Source: a virus. From it: a stretch of DNA of 21,559 nt. The stretch's first letter is position 1. Each line of letters starts with the position of its first letter. The stretch spans positions 1 through 21,559 of the IMG/VR virus record IMGVR_UViG_3300033146_001452. One strand, 5' to 3'. Below the pieces are notes generated by a model. It was given only the letters and a program-made list of their open reading frames with translations, did no database searches and was not told where the DNA came from. The position numbers and the translations under genes are program-made. Below are positions 10,073 through 19,825 of the stretch, piece after piece.

Positions 10073-11014
10073 TTAGTTATATAAATTAGTCCCTACTGGT
10101 ATTCTCATCTTACCTACCATATACATTGTTCAGTTAGTATATACATAGTCGCTTGTACTAGGTGTTACTAAACTTAATGCGTTTGTAGTAGATCAATCTA
10201 TTGTATAGCTACTACCTTTAATATCTCATACTGTACTATTATTATATGTAAACTCTAGTGTTGGGATCCCAGAGCTGGTAAACATCTTAATCTCTTTATA
10301 TGTACTTCATCAACTTGTACCGTATCTAGCTAATACGCTTCAGTTTCAACTAGTGTCTGTTTGGATAGTACCTCATGTTATAGTTCCACTTGTTAGTGTT
10401 CACATACTAGCTGTTATTGCACTAAGCTGTGATACATTCATCTGTGTCGCTGTAATAGTATTAGCTGCTATCTCGTTAGCTGTAATAGTATTAGCTGCTA
10501 TATTGTCTGCTGTTATGAATACTCAATTACCCATAGTACCAAACGCTTGGAATTGTGCATCTCATCAACTAGTGTTGCTTGCTACACATACTAATACCTT
10601 ATCTGTTCATACTGCACTAGCTGCTGTTGTTGTAGTCTTTAACACAGCTGTTCAATCAGCATATATATATGTCACTGCTGACATATTGCCTGTGTTTCAG
10701 CTATTTACTGCTAAACTAGATCAATCTGCGTAGTACAATGTACCACTAGTCCACGCTACTGTATCGCTATCTGTTGCACTCATCACTACTGTCGTACTCC
10801 AACTACTAGGTTTTCCTGCTCAACTACTGCTTACTCATCTTAAACCTATATTTCATTCTATTCTTGGCTCATTTATACCATTAACATTATTAAGATCATT
10901 ATATACTGGATCATAATATAGTTTATATTCAGGTACTTTAGGCTCTGCCACCTTAGGTTTAGGTGTAGTATCTACAGTGTTAAACTCTGTTGGTAATAAT
11001 TCTATGTCTGTCAT
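10073..11014 (-). CDS. Tail-tip / central-fibre-like protein, 313 aa
   Basis: ATG at 11014 (MTDIELLPTEFNTV), stop TAA at 10073-10075 followed directly by a second TAA. A Pro/Lys linker (TTPKPKVAEPKVPEYK) leads into a fibronectin-like segment (GTLYYADGSSLAVNSGNTG, YIYADGTAVLKTTTAASAVG, AQFQAFGTMGNG), then the decapeptide repeat NTITANEIAANTITATQM and a beta-rich C-terminus. This arrangement is typical of the C-terminal half of tail-tip (J-like) and prophage tail proteins, where the 'ITA-IAANTI' unit is a coiled trimer stalk. TGA codes Gly at conserved points such as ADGT, AVGTD and TGGTIQ. The start lies within the last 13 bases of the upstream gene, so translation is coupled. Likely part of the host-contacting tail structure. 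Confidence 0.8.
10449..10501 (-). repeat. Tandem direct repeat, 30-base period, in the tail-tip gene
   Basis: Two 23-base identical copies (10449-10471 and 10479-10501) spaced 30 bases apart encode the repeated decapeptide unit around IAANTITA. The near-identity at DNA level suggests recent duplication or recombination of the stalk unit, a usual way phage fibre stalks change length. Confidence 0.75.
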
Positions 11015-12447
11015 TCTCGTTCTATTGGTAATTGGTTAAAGTCATACTCTCGCATCTTTGCACCACCTGTGAACTTAAATCATAGCTCTAATTCGTTACA
11101 CTCTAAACTGTTGTTTAATATATGTGTGTTTCTAGTGTCATCATTTATAGTAGCTCGTTCTGTCCAGCTACCTCAATCTATTTTATAATATACTGTTATA
11201 TATTTGGTGGCACTTACATCAGCTCTTATATATAGCTCCCATCATAACCTTTTAGTTCTACCAAACAATATTTTAGGACTATATATTTGTGCTAAACTTC
11301 ATGCACTTGTATCTTTATCTTTCTTATAACTGTATAGTCTATAGCTATCATATGCTCAATCTGAATAATGATATACCATATATAATGTTTTACCATCTCT
11401 AGATTTAGATAAAGCGTATATCTTTTGTATTTGGTATCATCCACTTCAATCATCATAAGTTTGTACTATCTCTTTATTAAATGCTGTAGGTAGTCAATTC
11501 TCTAATGTACCTCGTGATGTTATACTTCATTTAGTTACTCAATATATGCTACCTTTATATTCTACCATTACTCTTTGTCAATATGTAGCAGGATCTCATT
11601 TAAAACTAAACTTTGTTGTAGTTCAATCAATATTGGCATAATTTTTCACAGCTTTAAGCTTTTGGTAATCTAATCAGTTGCTGACCAATAACTGTTCTGT
11701 ATCTGTTATTACATAATCTGTACCTCTTACTCAAAATACATTGACTGTTCTACCTACCTCTAAGTTTGTTGTATAATCTACATTGCTACTGGCTCAATCG
11801 TATGTTAATACTTGTCAATTCCTTAGATATATTCTTACAAACGTATTAGCACTAGTTAATCATACTATATCATCATTCATATCATCTATCAGCTCTTCTC
11901 GTGTATCACTAGCGTTTAATCTCCATAAACTTCTACCATATCATACTAATAACACATTATTCCATACTAAAGCTGGTATATCATTAGTAACATAGCTTGT
12001 TGTGTTTCCTGTCTTCCAACCAGTAGATTGGCTAGCTTGTCATCCCCAAGCAGTGTTGCCACTAACGTCTGATAATCATATCTTATTTAATGTTAATTGT
12101 TTAGATTGGTTTGTTATATATATTACGTTACTATTATATATTACTGGTACTATTGTTGTAGTAGCACATGCCCAAGATATTACTGTTGTGTTATCTTTAT
12201 ATTTAACATAGGCAGATGTTCAATTATATCAAAACATGTATATCTCATCACTATCTGTTCAGTCACAACAATCTAGTATAGCGTGTGAATAGGCTGTCCC
12301 AAAACTTTGTACTAATGAAGTGTCTGGGTTCGGTGTTATATATTCTAAACTAGATAGATCCATCCTCTCTCAATAAGGAAACTGTCAATCATATACGATT
12401 GAACTTGTATCACTTAATCATCAGTATCGTTTGTTTATTTGTACCAT
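11002..12447 (-). CDS. Propeller-like tail nozzle / DNA-stabilisation protein candidate, 481 aa
   Basis: ATG at 12447 (MVQINKRYGGLSDTSS), TAG at 11002-11004; starts 3 bases after the stop of the adaptor-like gene. The protein is almost all beta strand, with repeated blade-like units (EIYMFGYNGTSAYVKYKDN; NVIYITNQSKQLTLNKIG; FVRIYLRNGQVLTYDG; DGKTLYMVYHYSDGAYD). Length and blades resemble podovirus tail nozzle or DNA-stabilisation proteins such as P22 gp10 (about 470 aa), but no sequence-level match can be claimed. The C-terminal segment (ITVYYKIDGGSWTERATI ... LELGFKFTGGAKMREYDF) is a beta-sandwich common in phage structural proteins. Odd point: the last codons are GAA TGA CAG ACA TAG, where the TGA overlaps the next gene's ATG (ATGA). 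With the standard code it would end four codons before TAG, losing only Gly-Gln-Thr. Confidence 0.75.
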
Positions 12448-12450
12448 ATT

Positions 12451-13197
12451 TTATTCATAAGCATCTAAATTTGGTAAACTGTCTCTACTAGCTCATTCTG
12501 GTATATTGTGTTGCTGTCTTAACATATTAACTTTTGTTACCATATATCTATTACTTGCTATATTCCTTTTACTATCTAGTTGTCTATATCATCGTATATA
12601 TTGTTCCATTCATAGTGCTAATAAGTTATGGTATTCCCTTTGTAGCTTTATATCTGTTTCACTATCGCTTAATCATAGATCTAGTGGTGTATACAACCCT
12701 TGTATCTTTAAACCGTTACTTACGCTCTCATTTGTTACTGGGTTAAGAAAGAAACTAAACGCATCTGATCTAACCATAAATGGGTATGGGAACGTTGTAG
12801 ATGTTCCACTACTTCAACTAGCGTTATCTGTAGCTTTGTATGCTTTATACTCTGCTAAGTAATCGCTACTTGCTGCAAATGTTTCGTAATCTATACTCTT
12901 TAGCTTTGTATAGTTATCATCTGTACTCTTATATTTAATATATACATTTATCATCCTTTTCATTCAAGGTTTACTTGTAGATGTATTAAGTTTAGGGAAA
13001 GTGTACTCATGCTGTCATGCTACAGTAGGAGCTGTCCATTGTTGCCAAACTAGTTTCTTATCAGTCTCTGCTATATCAGCAAAAATCTCTTGGTAAACTA
13101 TATTAAGGTATATCAACATCTGTGCATCACTTATCTGTGTTGTTGTTGTACCTCATGTTTGGTTTCTTGCTAAACTTATTATTCATGCTACATCCAT
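12451..13197 (-). CDS. Head-tail adaptor-like protein, 248 aa
   Basis: ATG at 13197 (MDVAGIISLARNQTG), TAA at 12451-12453. It lies directly downstream of the capsid gene and its terminator. The N-terminal pattern (TQISDAQMLIYLNIVYQEIF, then QQWTAPTVAGQHEYTFP) is the one seen in many phage adaptor/connector proteins: short helices that sit under the portal, then a beta strand with a Tyr-Thr-Phe-Pro motif. The middle has strands and helices (VYIKYKSTDDNYTKLKSIDY) and PTN-type stretches (FSFFLNPVTNESVSNGLKI); the C-terminal third is helical (KLQREYHNLLALGMEQYIRG). Expected role: bind the portal ring and dock the tail. The family call rests on order and the N-terminal pattern, not on a clear signature. 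Confidence 0.65.
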
Positions 13198-13214
13198 TAT
13201 TACATATATTACAT

Positions 13215-13249
13215 ATAAAAGTAAAAGAGAGGAAATTTCTTTCCCCTCT
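13215..13249 (-). terminator. Rho-independent terminator after the major capsid gene
   Basis: On the minus strand a 10-bp stem with one G-U pair (arms 13249-13240 and 13235-13226) closes a 4-base loop and is followed by TTTTACTTTTAT. It begins 8 bases after the capsid stop. It should end or thin the scaffold/capsid transcript, so that adaptor and tail genes are expressed less than capsid. Confidence 0.75.
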
Positions 13250-13256
13250 AATCAGG

Positions 13257-14444
13257 TTATGCTTTGATTTTTACTTCAATCATTCTATCTGCTCCCTCTG
13301 TGAATGTTTTCAATCCATATAGGTCGTAAGATATAAAGTTATAACCAGTTTTGTCTGAAACTTTATTGATTTGTGTTGTAGGCATTTGTTGTATTACCAT
13401 ATCAATAGAAGCTCTTCTCTCTGCTAAACAAGATACAGTTGTATCTCCTAATGTAGCATTATCAAGACTTTCAGCAGCACTAGGGTTTCCACTAGATACT
13501 AATGTCAATACTGTAGCAGTATTAGACTCTGATACTCTTAGGTTTTTTAGTTTTCTTCTGTTTGCTTCTGATACTTCTATATAAGCAGTTCCAGCTCAAG
13601 CACCACCAGTAATAGCAGCAGCTAGATTGTCAATAGATGTTTCAGCATCAGATCATAAATCTACTTCCCCAGCAGCAGCAGGTGCAGCTTTGAATGTAAA
13701 TGTTACTCAACCATAAGTGAATGTGTCATCAGCTGATACATTACCAGTCAATGTCAATTCTACTGTATGTTTCAAGTTGTTAGAAACAAATGTTTTAAAT
13801 CACATAAAGTCTCCTGCATATCCATTTTTCAATGTAAGATCTGCTGTGTTAAACCCATTTGCTACTACTTGTTGTTCTATATATGAAGCTACTGTAGGAG
13901 TTATTACTAGATCCCAAGCTGCGTCTCATTCTATAGAGTTTGTGTTCATCATAGCTTTAACTAATGAAGCTAATTCTACTGCATTTGTTTTACTTACGAT
14001 AACTGGGTTTCCTGCTCCTGAATTTGTAGAAGTAGACATATCCCCATCATCAAAGTCGTTTGTTGCATTAGTAGCTTGTGCTAAGAAAGCACCATCCATT
14101 TCGTTTGCTAATCTGTAACCAGACTTTCTTGTTCGTTCGTCTGCTGCAGAATATAAGTTTTGGATCTTATCTATGTTATCTACATAGAAAGAAATCTCTT
14201 TAGTTGTATCTACTGTTAGATATTCATCTGTAGAGTCCAAATCTTGAATAGTTACTGCTGTTCCTTTTGTGTAATCGTTTACTTGCATATCAGAAGAGTA
14301 AGGTCTGTGTACTGTATCTCCTACTGATAAAGTTTTTCTTTCTTCCATGTTAGCCAATGCCATGAATACTGCAGATTTTTTTATCCATTTCTGCATTCTT
14401 GAGCTCCATAATTCTGGTGTCAAGTTTTCTAAATTGTTTCCCAT
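13257..14444 (-). CDS. Major capsid protein (HK97 fold), 395 aa, with inserted beta domain
   Basis: ATG at 14444 (MGNNLENLTPELWSSRMQ), TAA at 13257-13259. The N-terminal third (KWIKKSAVFMALANMEER, VGDTVHRPYSSDM, KEISFYVDNIDKIQNLYSAA, KSGYRLANEMDGAFLAQ) matches the general N-arm, E-loop and spine-helix pattern of HK97-fold capsids. The P-domain/A-domain continues with WDLVITPTVASYIEQQVV and AGDFMGFKTFVSNNL, a very typical capsid motif in which the second Gly is TGA. Residues about 228-316 form an inserted Ig/beta-like domain (SADTFTYGGVTFTFKAAP, TSIDNLAAAITGGAGAGT, IEVSEANRRKL) found in many capsid proteins as a decoration-like insertion. It ends YGLKTFTEGADRMIEVKIKA. TGA is scarce here: 5 of about 27 Gly codons, none in the first 170 residues. 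Confidence 0.9.
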
Positions 14445-14474
14445 TTGTTTTTTAATTAAAGAATTTAAAAGGTA

Positions 14475-14993
14475 TTACCCCCCATTCTTCTTAAATTCCC
14501 AGTACTTGTCTTGGTCTGTTTCAGATAAATTAAGCACTTCATTAGGTTGTACAGAACTAAAGTCTATATCCCCTCAATCTTCTGCTGCAATACCTGTCAA
14601 ATCTTTTTGACCTGACTCAGCTTTCGCTTGTGTCTGGGAGTCAATAAGTAATGATGGGTCTGTTTTTGAAGCAGCTAACTTATAAGCATCATCATAACTA
14701 AGTCATTTCTCTAAATACTCTTGCATTCATTCCTTTACGGTTTCAGCTTGAGGGTTCTTGGTAAAGAATTTAATCTCTTCCATAATCTCCTGCTTTAGAT
14801 CATTAACATTTACATCATTTGATGTGTCATCAGTTTTACTCTGCTTTTGTTTAGCTTTTTCTTTTTTGAAGTATCATTTATACTTCTCTGCACTAGCTTT
14901 CCACTTTTCAGCTTCTGCTTGGTAATCGATAGTTTCTTCTACAGTATCTGTAGTTTCTTCTACCTCTGGTGTTTCAATGTTTTCATTTTCCAT
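14475..14993 (-). CDS. Capsid scaffolding protein, 172 aa
   Basis: ATG at 14993 (MENENIETPEVEETTDTV), TAA at 14475-14477; 30 bases before the capsid start. It is acidic at the N-terminus, then a long Lys/Glu/Gln-rich helix (YQAEAEKWKASAEKYKGYF, KKEKAKQKQSK), a second helix (DLKQEIMEEIKFFTKNPQ) and a C-terminal end DKYWEFKKNGG. Highly charged, helical, small, and between portal and capsid genes: this is the standard profile of a scaffold that guides procapsid assembly and then leaves. No protease motif (Ser-His-Asp set) is visible, so scaffold removal probably does not depend on a fused protease. The C-terminal basic helix would bind the capsid N-arm. Confidence 0.82.
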
Positions 14994-15000
14994 TGTTACA

Positions 15001-15102
15001 TTTGTTTAGTTGTTAAAATGAGTGACTATCTCAAATAGGGTTGTTTGTGATACCCTCAAACACAAAGGGACTTATACTACATATCTGTAGATGCCACGTT
15101 TA
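15001..15102 (-). other. Non-coding gap before scaffold, with short inverted repeats
   Basis: About 100 bases separate the small gene's stop from the scaffold start. It holds a 5-bp inverted repeat (15037-15041 with 15052-15056, loop 10). No T-run follows on the minus strand, so it does not look like a terminator. A promoter for scaffold and capsid would fit here, but I cannot point to clear -35/-10 boxes. Confidence 0.3.
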
Positions 15103-15432
15103 TTATATCTGTGTTAATACGTCTGCCATTATATCTGTGTCCTCTTCCTCTATATCTTCTTGCACTTCTTCTTTATCTACCATAGTTAGACTGTTTGGTA
15201 AGTTTAATAACCATTTACAAGTAAGTATTTCTCTCCTTAATATATCTGCTCACTCTTCATTCAATATTGTCATTGTACCATTTATCATAGTCTTTTTTAA
15301 CAATATATCTCTGGCTGCTCTCTCCATTCTAGCTTCTAAATACTCTGTTAATATATGTCGTCATCTTTTACTCTTTAACGCTTTCATATAATTACTTATC
15401 TGCTCTCAATCTAATTTATCTATTAGTTTCAT
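15103..15432 (-). CDS. Unknown small protein between portal and scaffold, 109 aa
   Basis: ATG at 15432-15430 shares one base with the portal stop (TAATG), so it is coupled to the portal. It ends in tandem TAA TAA (15103-15105, 15100-15102). The N-terminal two thirds are helical and basic (MKLIDKLDGEQISNYMKA, LTEYLEARMERAARDILL), followed by NEEGADILRREILTCKWLL and a strongly acidic C-terminus (EEVQEDIEEEDTDIM). No signal peptide, membrane helix or known motif. Genes at this position in other phages encode head-assembly helpers, minor head proteins or small scaffolding partners; here only the context argues for such a role. I do not recognise the family. Confidence 0.72.
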
Positions 15433-17357
15433 TATTGTGCATTAGTTTGTAAATTTCATCTTGTTGTTAGGTTTTCTCACTGTGCCTGTTGCACTCACTG
15501 ACTCATTTGGATGTTAGCAGCTGAATTATTCATACCAGCGTCTGCACCTTGTGACATCATTTGAGAAGCGTCTTGCATATCATTCTTGCTTAATATCTTT
15601 TTGAATGTCTCTATCATCACTTTCTTAGCTTTTGTATCTTGTGCTAATTGTGTATATATATATCCAGTAAACATATCTTCTAGTCTTTCAAATATTCATT
15701 CTGGTACTATATCTGCGTTAAGCATTGGAATATAATCATTTACCATAATCATCTCGTCTGGTGTTAATGGTACTTTGACATTTATTTGGTTCTTACTATA
15801 TCATTGTAGTCTTAAGAACTCTCTCTCATACATATTCTTTTGTAATAGTGGTTTATTAGGATCAGCCATTACTTGTGGTAGATATATACTTAAGAATTGT
15901 TTTCTTTTCTCATCTATAGCGTCTAGATCTTGTGCTGTTCATACCTCTATCTGTGGATCTTTCTTATACTTGAATGTATCTTTATCAAATATCTCTGTGT
16001 TTGTTTCAAAGTCATCATCTAATACTACTAGCTTTTTATCTCATGGTGCTAGATATTCTATATAACTTCTCCATCGTAGGTATCGGAAATCTTTATCTCC
16101 TCGACTATCTACTCTCCTATTTCTTACTAATCATAAGTTTGCGTTAGCCTGTAGTTGTTGTGCTTCTGCTTTAGTCATAGACTTATCTGGCATAATTCAT
16201 CTTTGTAGACTATCTATTGCTACTGCTTTATGTCATGCTCATTCTAAAAAGTTATACATTCACATTACATCATTCTTTATAGCTGGTTGTGGTAACTCTA
16301 TACCTGCATTTGCTATACTCTCTCATGGTTGTAATTGTGTCTCGTCTATCCAGAAGTGTTGTGTTTCTACACTAGGCTTTAATATATCTTCTTTATTCTT
16401 AATCAATCTACTATTCCATAGAAATCTTCCTCATAATGCTTCTTTCTTTGCTGTAGCTACTGCTAAGTTAGCAAATATATTCATAGCGTCTTGTTTGTCC
16501 TCTAAGTAATCTCGTACACTCTCTCCAAAGAAGTTTCATCTTTGTGGCTTCCAGTAGTTTAATGCTACTGGTCGTGGTACTAATAAAGGGTTTTTCTTCT
16601 CTGCTTCTGTTACAGCTTTTAACTCTACTTGTCTTAATACTGTATTCATATTTATATCTGTAGTTACTAACCATTTCTTACCTTTATGGATAGTAAAGTG
16701 ATGATATATATCTACAGTAAAGTTCTCTGTTATTGTTTCTATTGTAGGTTCTTGTGTGTTATATGCTTCGTTATATGCTTGTCTATCTAGTTGCTCTTGT
16801 GCATCATAGTAATCTTTTACTATCCTATTTAATCAATCTTTATTATACAATCAGCTAGCCTTTAGCTCATATATACTTGATCTCATAACAAATCATATAA
16901 ACTTATAATTGTTTATACTGTAAGATCATGTTTGGCTAGGTTTAGGATCAGGTATAGCACTTAATGGGTTAATTACTGTAAATTTAGGAGCTACTTTAGC
17001 TTGACTCCATCAGTTCTGTAGTCTTATAGATACTCCAAAGTTATATCTATCTTGCTCTTTCTGGTAATACATCTGATCGTATTCCATATCTTTTTGGTCA
17101 TATCTTGCTATATATGTTATTCATTCTGCTTTATCTTTAGCAAAGAAACCATCTCTACTAATAAACTTTACTGTTAATAAATCAGTATAACTAGAACTAA
17201 TCATAGTATCTATAACTTCTGCTACAAATGTTATGTTAATCTTATTCTTAGATTGGTTGTTGTATTTCTTTATCCTTTTTCTGAATTGTGACCTTTTAGA
17301 GTTTACATATTGAAATCACATGCTTTGTTCAAGTCTTATCTGGCTTAATAGTGACAT
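15432..17357 (-). CDS. Portal protein, 641 aa
   Basis: ATG at 17357 (MSLLSQIRLEQSMGFQYV), TAA at 15432-15434. It follows the large terminase, the usual place for a portal. The N-terminal region is helical and basic (SKRSQFRKRIKKYNNQSK), then a region typical of portals (KAEGITYIARYDQKDMEYDQ, YYQKEQDRYNFGVSIRLQN) and the motif FTVINPLSAIPDPKPSQTG, an 'NP-x-IPDP' strand seen in P22-like portals. The middle has the wing/stem elements (LNYWKPQRWNFFGESVRDYL, where both W are TGG or Gly by TGA as the codons show) and a Gln-rich helix (MTKAEAQQLQANANLGLVRN). The C-terminus is Gln/Asn-rich (QDASQMMSQGADAGMNN), like the barrel tail of long portals. It forms the dodecameric DNA gate of the head. An internal Met at residue 13 is an alternative start. 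Confidence 0.82.
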
Positions 17358-17390
17358 AGACGATCTTAGTTTAAGAAAATAAACACTTAG

Positions 17391-17412
17391 TTTTTAACAA
17401 TTTTTTAACAAT
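17391..17412. repeat. Perfect 11-base tandem repeat upstream of the portal gene
   Basis: Two copies of an A/T-rich 11-mer, TTTTTAACAAT on the plus strand (AATTGTTAAAA-type on the coding strand), lie 34-55 bases before the portal ATG. It could be a protein-binding site or promoter element for the portal/capsid transcript; only two copies are present, so it is weak evidence for any function. Confidence 0.6.
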
Positions 17413-17430
17413 TAGCTTATATATACTAAA

Positions 17431-17466
17431 AAAAAAGTAAAAATCAAGTAAGTGCTTGTCTTACTT
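17431..17466 (-). terminator. Hairpin terminator after the large terminase
   Basis: A perfect 7-bp stem (17446-17452 with 17460-17466) closes a 7-base loop. On the minus strand it is followed by a run rich in T (GATTTTTACTTTTTTTTT). The plus strand reading also ends in a T-rich tail, so it may work in both directions. The stem has few G-C pairs, so it is probably a leaky terminator between the packaging and head-assembly genes. Confidence 0.55.
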
Positions 17467-17534
17467 TTTATTTTATACTTCCACCCATAGGAATTGAGGG
17501 AATACCAGTTAAGGACTATAATCTTTTTTTGCTA

Positions 17535-18914
17535 TTATGTCAAGCCTAGATAGTCTTCAAATGATTGTCATTGTCATTGTGGGATCGGTGTAGCTGTATT
17601 CTCTCTCTTTAGTAATATAAATACCATCCTCATCATCAATGCGTCACTTGTATCTGGACTACGTCATATCTGTCTTTTTATTACATCTTTTCATTCTAGT
17701 CTTATCTTACCATCTTTATCTGGATCTTTAACTAATACGTTATCTAGCTCTTGCTCTATCTCATCTCTTATATATCAATCAGCTTCTACTCTTATCTCTC
17801 TTTTCTCTGCTTTACTTTGTAATAGGTAATAACATTGGGTCTTTAGGTTACTGAAGTTATGTTTAGTCCATGTATCTAATGGTCTACTATTGTTTATGAA
17901 GTTATAACATCATCTTAGTTGGTCTGCTACTCATCATCATACTCAATCACTATCTATACATATATGTGATCTCGGTACTTGTTTCTGATACTCTAACTCC
18001 TTTATCTTCTGTGATGTTTGGTCTGTTGTTAGCTTCTCATATGTATATATGTTCTTACATATCATTCATTCCCAATAGGTTATCTTAGTCTTATCATCTC
18101 ATAGTCTAGCTATATCTGCTACTATATATTTCTCTGTACTTGGTTCTAGTATGTTAGTAAACATATCTAGTATTTCATCATATCTGAATAGCTTTCATTC
18201 AGTATCATCATAATCAAAGTTACCATACAATAGTCTTTGTTGTGTTATTATGTCTGCTTTCTTTAACTGCTCTATATAGTTAGGATCTATATATTTGTTA
18301 TCTGTTACTAATGCTGGTATAAACGCTCTATATTCTGGTAATGTTCATGTCTTTCGTGGTTTATAGTATCTTGTATATATATGTCATTTATCTGGGTTGA
18401 ATGTCTCTAATAACTTAGGTAGTATTCAATGCTCTTTATTCATCTGTCTTCCTAATCTGGTCTTTAGTATATCTAAACAGTTATGCTCTATCTCGTTACT
18501 CTCATCTATAAATCAACCAGTCAATTCTAATGAACCAAATCTAGTATATAATGGATCTGATGGTTTATAAGCTAAATCTAATAACATTATTTCACTACCA
18601 TTATTAAACTTTATAACATTATCCATTCAGTTCAATACTCATCTATTTACATCTGGTATATTATAATCAGCTAAGAACTTATAGTAACTGTTTAATGTTG
18701 TCTTCCTTAAATTAGTTAGCTCCTTTCTCCCAAAGAACCATCTAGTCTTAGGATACTTAGTTGCCATACTCCAAACCCAAAAAACTCACATGTATGACTT
18801 TCATCATCATGCTGCTCATCAATACCCTAGTTCTGTATGTATGTTATCATACAGTATCTTTATAGCTTCTCATTGCTTGCTAGATAACTTCATATCCATA
18901 GTTACTTTAACCAT
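17535..18914 (-). CDS. terL: Terminase large subunit (packaging ATPase and nuclease), 459 aa
   Basis: ATG at 18914 ([15 protein letters not shown]), ending TAA TAG. Walker A at residues 32-40 reads GGAAGGGKS; five of its six Gly codons' positions are TGA (18801-18809, 18816-18821), the best internal proof that TGA is Gly. A second conserved block [17 protein letters not shown] follows, and Walker B is [10 protein letters not shown] with Asp137-Glu138. The RNase H-like nuclease has acidic residues Asp267 (VADIA), Asp321/Asp323 (CIDSDGVGGGVADQL) and Asp424 (PDTSDALMM). It drives DNA into the prohead and cuts the concatemer. The start overlaps the upstream small subunit's stop by 8 bases, so the two are translationally coupled; a later ATG (18899) is possible. 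About 26 of 35 Gly codons are TGA. Confidence 0.93.
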
Positions 18915-19320
18915 CTATTGATATGTTAATGTCTGAAATCTCTTTTAGTCATCAGTCTTTATCAGTAACATCTCCTTTAAAGATAGCGTATCTTGCAGTG
19001 TTCTCTCTTATAATAGTAGATACATCTTTAGCACTAATCTTCTCTTGTACTGGTATAGATGGATCCTGTACATGTTTAGCTAATTGGTTTAATCTAGTCC
19101 TTATTATTTGTTGTCATAGTTTAACTATTTCTAGATCATTTTCACATATTCATAAAATTCTATCGTCTTTTGTTGCAGATTGTTGCAGTTCCTTATCTCT
19201 TCTTGATACAGTAGAATGATCTAATCATATTTCATCTTCCACTTCTCTTACTGTCTTTAGTGGATCTTTTAATCTTGACTCTGCGACTTTAGCTAAACTC
19301 TTAGCTTTATCCTTTCTCAT
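18907..19320 (-). CDS. Terminase small subunit-like DNA-binding protein, 137 aa
   Basis: ATG at 19320 (MRKDKAKSLAKVAESRLKD), TAA at 18907-18909, overlapping the large terminase start by 8 bases. Residues about 20-45 form a helix-turn-helix (LKTVREVEDEIGLDHSTVSR, then RDKEL), in which the turn Gly is TGA. The rest is helical (ENDLEIVKLGQQIIRTRL, KHVQDPSIPVQEKISAKDV), ending in an acidic tail (DKDGGLKEISDINIS) that could contact the large subunit. Length, HTH and direct coupling to terL point to the subunit that recognises the packaging site. A transcription regulator with the same fold would be less likely in this position. Confidence 0.75.
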
Positions 19321-19420
19321 CTATTATTTGAAATGTTATAAATAGTTTATTAAGATAGTCACTTCTTTTATAATCTATTTATGATTTGTTTAGTTTCAAT
19401 TTATTATAATACTTTTGTAA
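19321..19420 (-). promoter_or_regulatory. AT-rich 100-base gap before the terminase pair, possible promoter
   Basis: No gene fits. On the coding strand it contains a TTGAAA-like box followed about 20 bases later by TATAAA-like sequence, at a spacing longer than the usual sigma-70 optimum. A late promoter here is plausible because the following genes form the packaging unit, but the boxes are common by chance in sequence this AT-rich. Confidence 0.25.
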
Positions 19421-19759
19421 TTACATTACTGTTATCTTCTCTAACTCTTTTAGTGTTAATCAATCTATCTCTGCTAATGGTTTTACTTTCTTATCTTTCT
19501 TGTTTAGTTCTGATAGTATAGTCTTTATGTTATTATATGCTTTAGTATAGTTCTCTATGTTCTCTTTATCTTTATCTATTGCTACTTTAGCATTATCTAT
19601 TCATATATAAAACGATTTAATAGCTTCTATAAAGTTTGTAGCATCTTCTTTTAGCTTATCTATGTTTAATGTCTGTTCTTCTACTACCTTTCTTTTGTAG
19701 TTTGTTCAGTCTACTTCATAAGTAATTGTCTGATCTATACTCTCTATAGGTTTATCCAT
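19421..19759 (-). CDS. Unknown coiled-coil protein, 112 aa
   Basis: ATG at 19759 (MDKPIESIDQTITYEVDG), TAA at 19421-19423. A short beta N-terminus (QTITYEVDGTNYKRKVVEE) leads into a nearly continuous helix (TLNIDKLKEDATNFIEAIKS, KVAIDKDKENIENYTKAY, NNIKTILSELNKKDKKVK) and a C-terminal DGLTLKELEKITVM. Heptad-like spacing suggests an oligomeric coiled coil. No membrane helix, signal peptide or catalytic motif. It lies between a DNA-binding-like gene and the terminase pair, about 100 bases from the latter. I do not recognise it; a structural or regulatory helper is possible. Confidence 0.7.
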
Positions 19760-19825
19760 TATGTTTTTATTTATAAATAAATGTATTATCTTTATAACAA
19801 TCTAGTTTGTAAAGTCAAGTTTGTA

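Noticed and set aside
11002-13197. One 731-aa gene covering both the adaptor-like and propeller-like proteins
   Set aside because: An in-frame TAA at 12451-12453 followed by ATG at 12447 splits it into two genes of typical sizes.
16468-16674. Minus-strand ORF of 68 codons inside the portal region
   Set aside because: It is in a different frame from the portal gene, which is open and coherent over the same bases.
17391-17412. Tandem repeat as replication-origin iterons
   Set aside because: Only two 11-base copies, with no further copies nearby and no replication gene in the window.
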